From NCBI GenBank assembly GCA_023423335.1, contig JAFAFU010000032.1:1-5629 (forward strand): a stretch of 5,629 nucleotides of DNA. The letters run 5' to 3'. Shown in pieces: positions 4,779 to 5,629 of this stretch (position 1 is the stretch's first letter; the number at the start of each line of letters is the position of its first letter). Source of the DNA: Bacillota bacterium (GTDB lineage: Bacteria > Bacillota > Clostridia > Lachnospirales > Lachnospiraceae). The position numbers and the translations under genes were made by a program. Below the pieces are notes generated by a model, which was not told where the DNA came from, did not search any database, and worked only from the letters and a program-made list of their open reading frames with translations.

Positions 4779-5629
4779 CTACTTTCGCTCAAGCAAGTTC
4801 GACAAGGCCACCACATGGCTGGGCTGGGTCGCCGCAATATTGAACCGCATGTGCGTGCGGAAAGTATCGAGCGACGAAAATGCCGAACCCGGAGCCATTT
4901 GCAATCCCGCCGATCCCAACCTGTCGGCAATTTCCGCAGCATCCACGCCAGCACCGAGACTGGCCCACAGATAGAGGCCCGTGCCAGAACCTCCTGCGTC
5001 GCATCCAATACTGGACAACAACGCAGAAAGTATTTTTCGTGCGTTTCTCAGTCTGCCCTGCAACTGTTCGCAATGATGCCGGTACCGCCCTTCGGACAAT
5101 ATCCGGTAGACGATCCGCTCATTGAGCAAAGGCCCATGGATCGCGCCAACGGATTTGTACAGCAGGATCCGGTTGATGCGATCCGGACTGGCGGCAATGA
5201 AGCCGGAACGCAGCGCCGGAGCGATCGTTTTCGAGAAGCTGCCCAGATGGATCACGCGCTCGAACTGGTCCAGCGTTGCCAGTCGGGACGTGCCGCTGGT
5301 CGCGGCAGGCAATAGGTCGCCGTAGGTGTCGTCATCGATGACCAGCAGGTCATGCGCTTCGGCGATCTTGAGTATCTGGTGGGCCTTCTGCGGCGACAGG
5401 TTGGTCGAGGTCGGATTCTGCAGGACGGAACTGCATATGAACGCACGTGGCTTGTGTTGTTCGCAGACATTCCTGAGCGCCTCGATGTCGGGCCCATCTT
5501 TCAGCCGGGGAACCTTCACAACGTTCAAGCCACTCGCCATGAGTCGCTGCACGTAGATGAAGGGCGCCGGGTCTTCGATTGCAACCATCTGCTCCGGCAG
5601 CAGATGTGACCAGATTGTCAGGTGCAATG
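4779..5629 (-). CDS. MocR-type regulator or class I/II aminotransferase, PLP domain (5' end beyond right edge)
   Basis: The 283-codon fragment covers most of a fold-type I PLP domain, and the frame is open to the window edge. Motifs in order are ALHLTIW...VAIEDPAPF (cofactor-binding region), NPTSTNLS (Asn contacting PLP), VIDDDTYGDLL (Asp and Tyr of the active site), the Schiff-base Lys in GSFSKTIAPALRSGFI, and a C-terminal MRFNIA with the likely substrate-binding Arg. These are closest to MocR/PLP-dependent regulators, in particular the EDPAPF and SFSKTIAPALR blocks. The DNA-binding domain, if present, lies outside the window, so a plain aminotransferase remains possible. A TTG at 5627 is an internal codon, not a start. 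The gene is distinct from the MocR gene at 629 and has lower GC. The neighbouring TRIC-family gene downstream is the probable operon partner or target. Confidence 0.85.
   Translation of the reverse strand, partial: LHLTIWSHLLPEQMVAIEDPAPFIYVQRLMASGLNVVKVPRLKDGPDIEALRNVCEQHKPRAFICSSVLQNPTSTNLSPQKAHQILKIAEAHDLLVIDDDTYGDLLPAATSGTSRLATLDQFERVIHLGSFSKTIAPALRSGFIAASPDRINRILLYKSVGAIHGPLLNERIVYRILSEGRYRHHCEQLQGRLRNARKILSALLSSIGCDAGGSGTGLYLWASLGAGVDAAEIADRLGSAGLQMAPGSAFSSLDTFRTHMRFNIAATQPSHVVALSNLLERK

Noticed and set aside
4815..5315. Plus-strand frames opposite the right-edge PLP-fold gene
   Set aside because: They have no domain or signal, and the minus strand encodes an ordered set of aminotransferase-fold motifs.
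1..5629. CRISPR arrays, tRNA or rRNA genes, riboswitches
   Set aside because: No spaced direct repeats, cloverleaf-like segments or conserved rRNA blocks were seen; genes fill almost all of the window.

Overview
The window looks like a GC-rich gammaproteobacterial chromosome, most likely from the Xanthomonadaceae/Lysobacteraceae. The reasons are the gamma-type S-adenosylmethionine decarboxylase start at the left edge, the strong G/C third-position bias of the left half, and the IS3-family element. The genus cannot be fixed from the sequence alone.

Left block (1-2407). A minus-strand pair, a shortened CyoA-like lipoprotein gene followed by speD (start only), diverges from a plus-strand MocR-type regulator gene. 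The regulator is followed, in the same direction, by a small membrane-protein gene. The promoter of the cyoA-like/speD pair and the promoter of the small gene carry almost the same element: CATACAAT, ten variable bases, then GTATGGATATC. In both, a TACAAT -10-like hexamer lies in the left arm and the apparent ATG lies in the right arm. The divergent region also carries an outer pair of the same half-sites, symmetric about about 581. The simplest reading is a small regulon in which the MocR protein controls itself, the CyoA-like/SpeD pair and the small membrane protein. The ligand is unknown; a link to polyamine or methionine metabolism is suggested only by speD.

Middle block (about 2408-3594). 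A complete-looking IS3-family insertion sequence on the minus strand has orfA and orfB, a T TTT TTG frameshift heptamer, the DDE catalytic triad and imperfect terminal inverted repeats. No target-site duplication is visible. On the left the small membrane-protein gene runs into the IS, and on the right a Tll0287-like (DUF3365) c-type haem protein has lost its signal peptide. An IS-mediated deletion therefore probably joined two regions that were once apart.

Right block (about 3595-5629). The remnant haem-protein gene (plus strand) converges on a minus-strand pair: a PLP-fold MocR/aminotransferase gene cut by the right edge, followed after a short gap by a TRIC/UPF0126 (YicG-type) membrane-protein gene. 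This pair is visibly less GC-biased than the left block, so it may have a different history.
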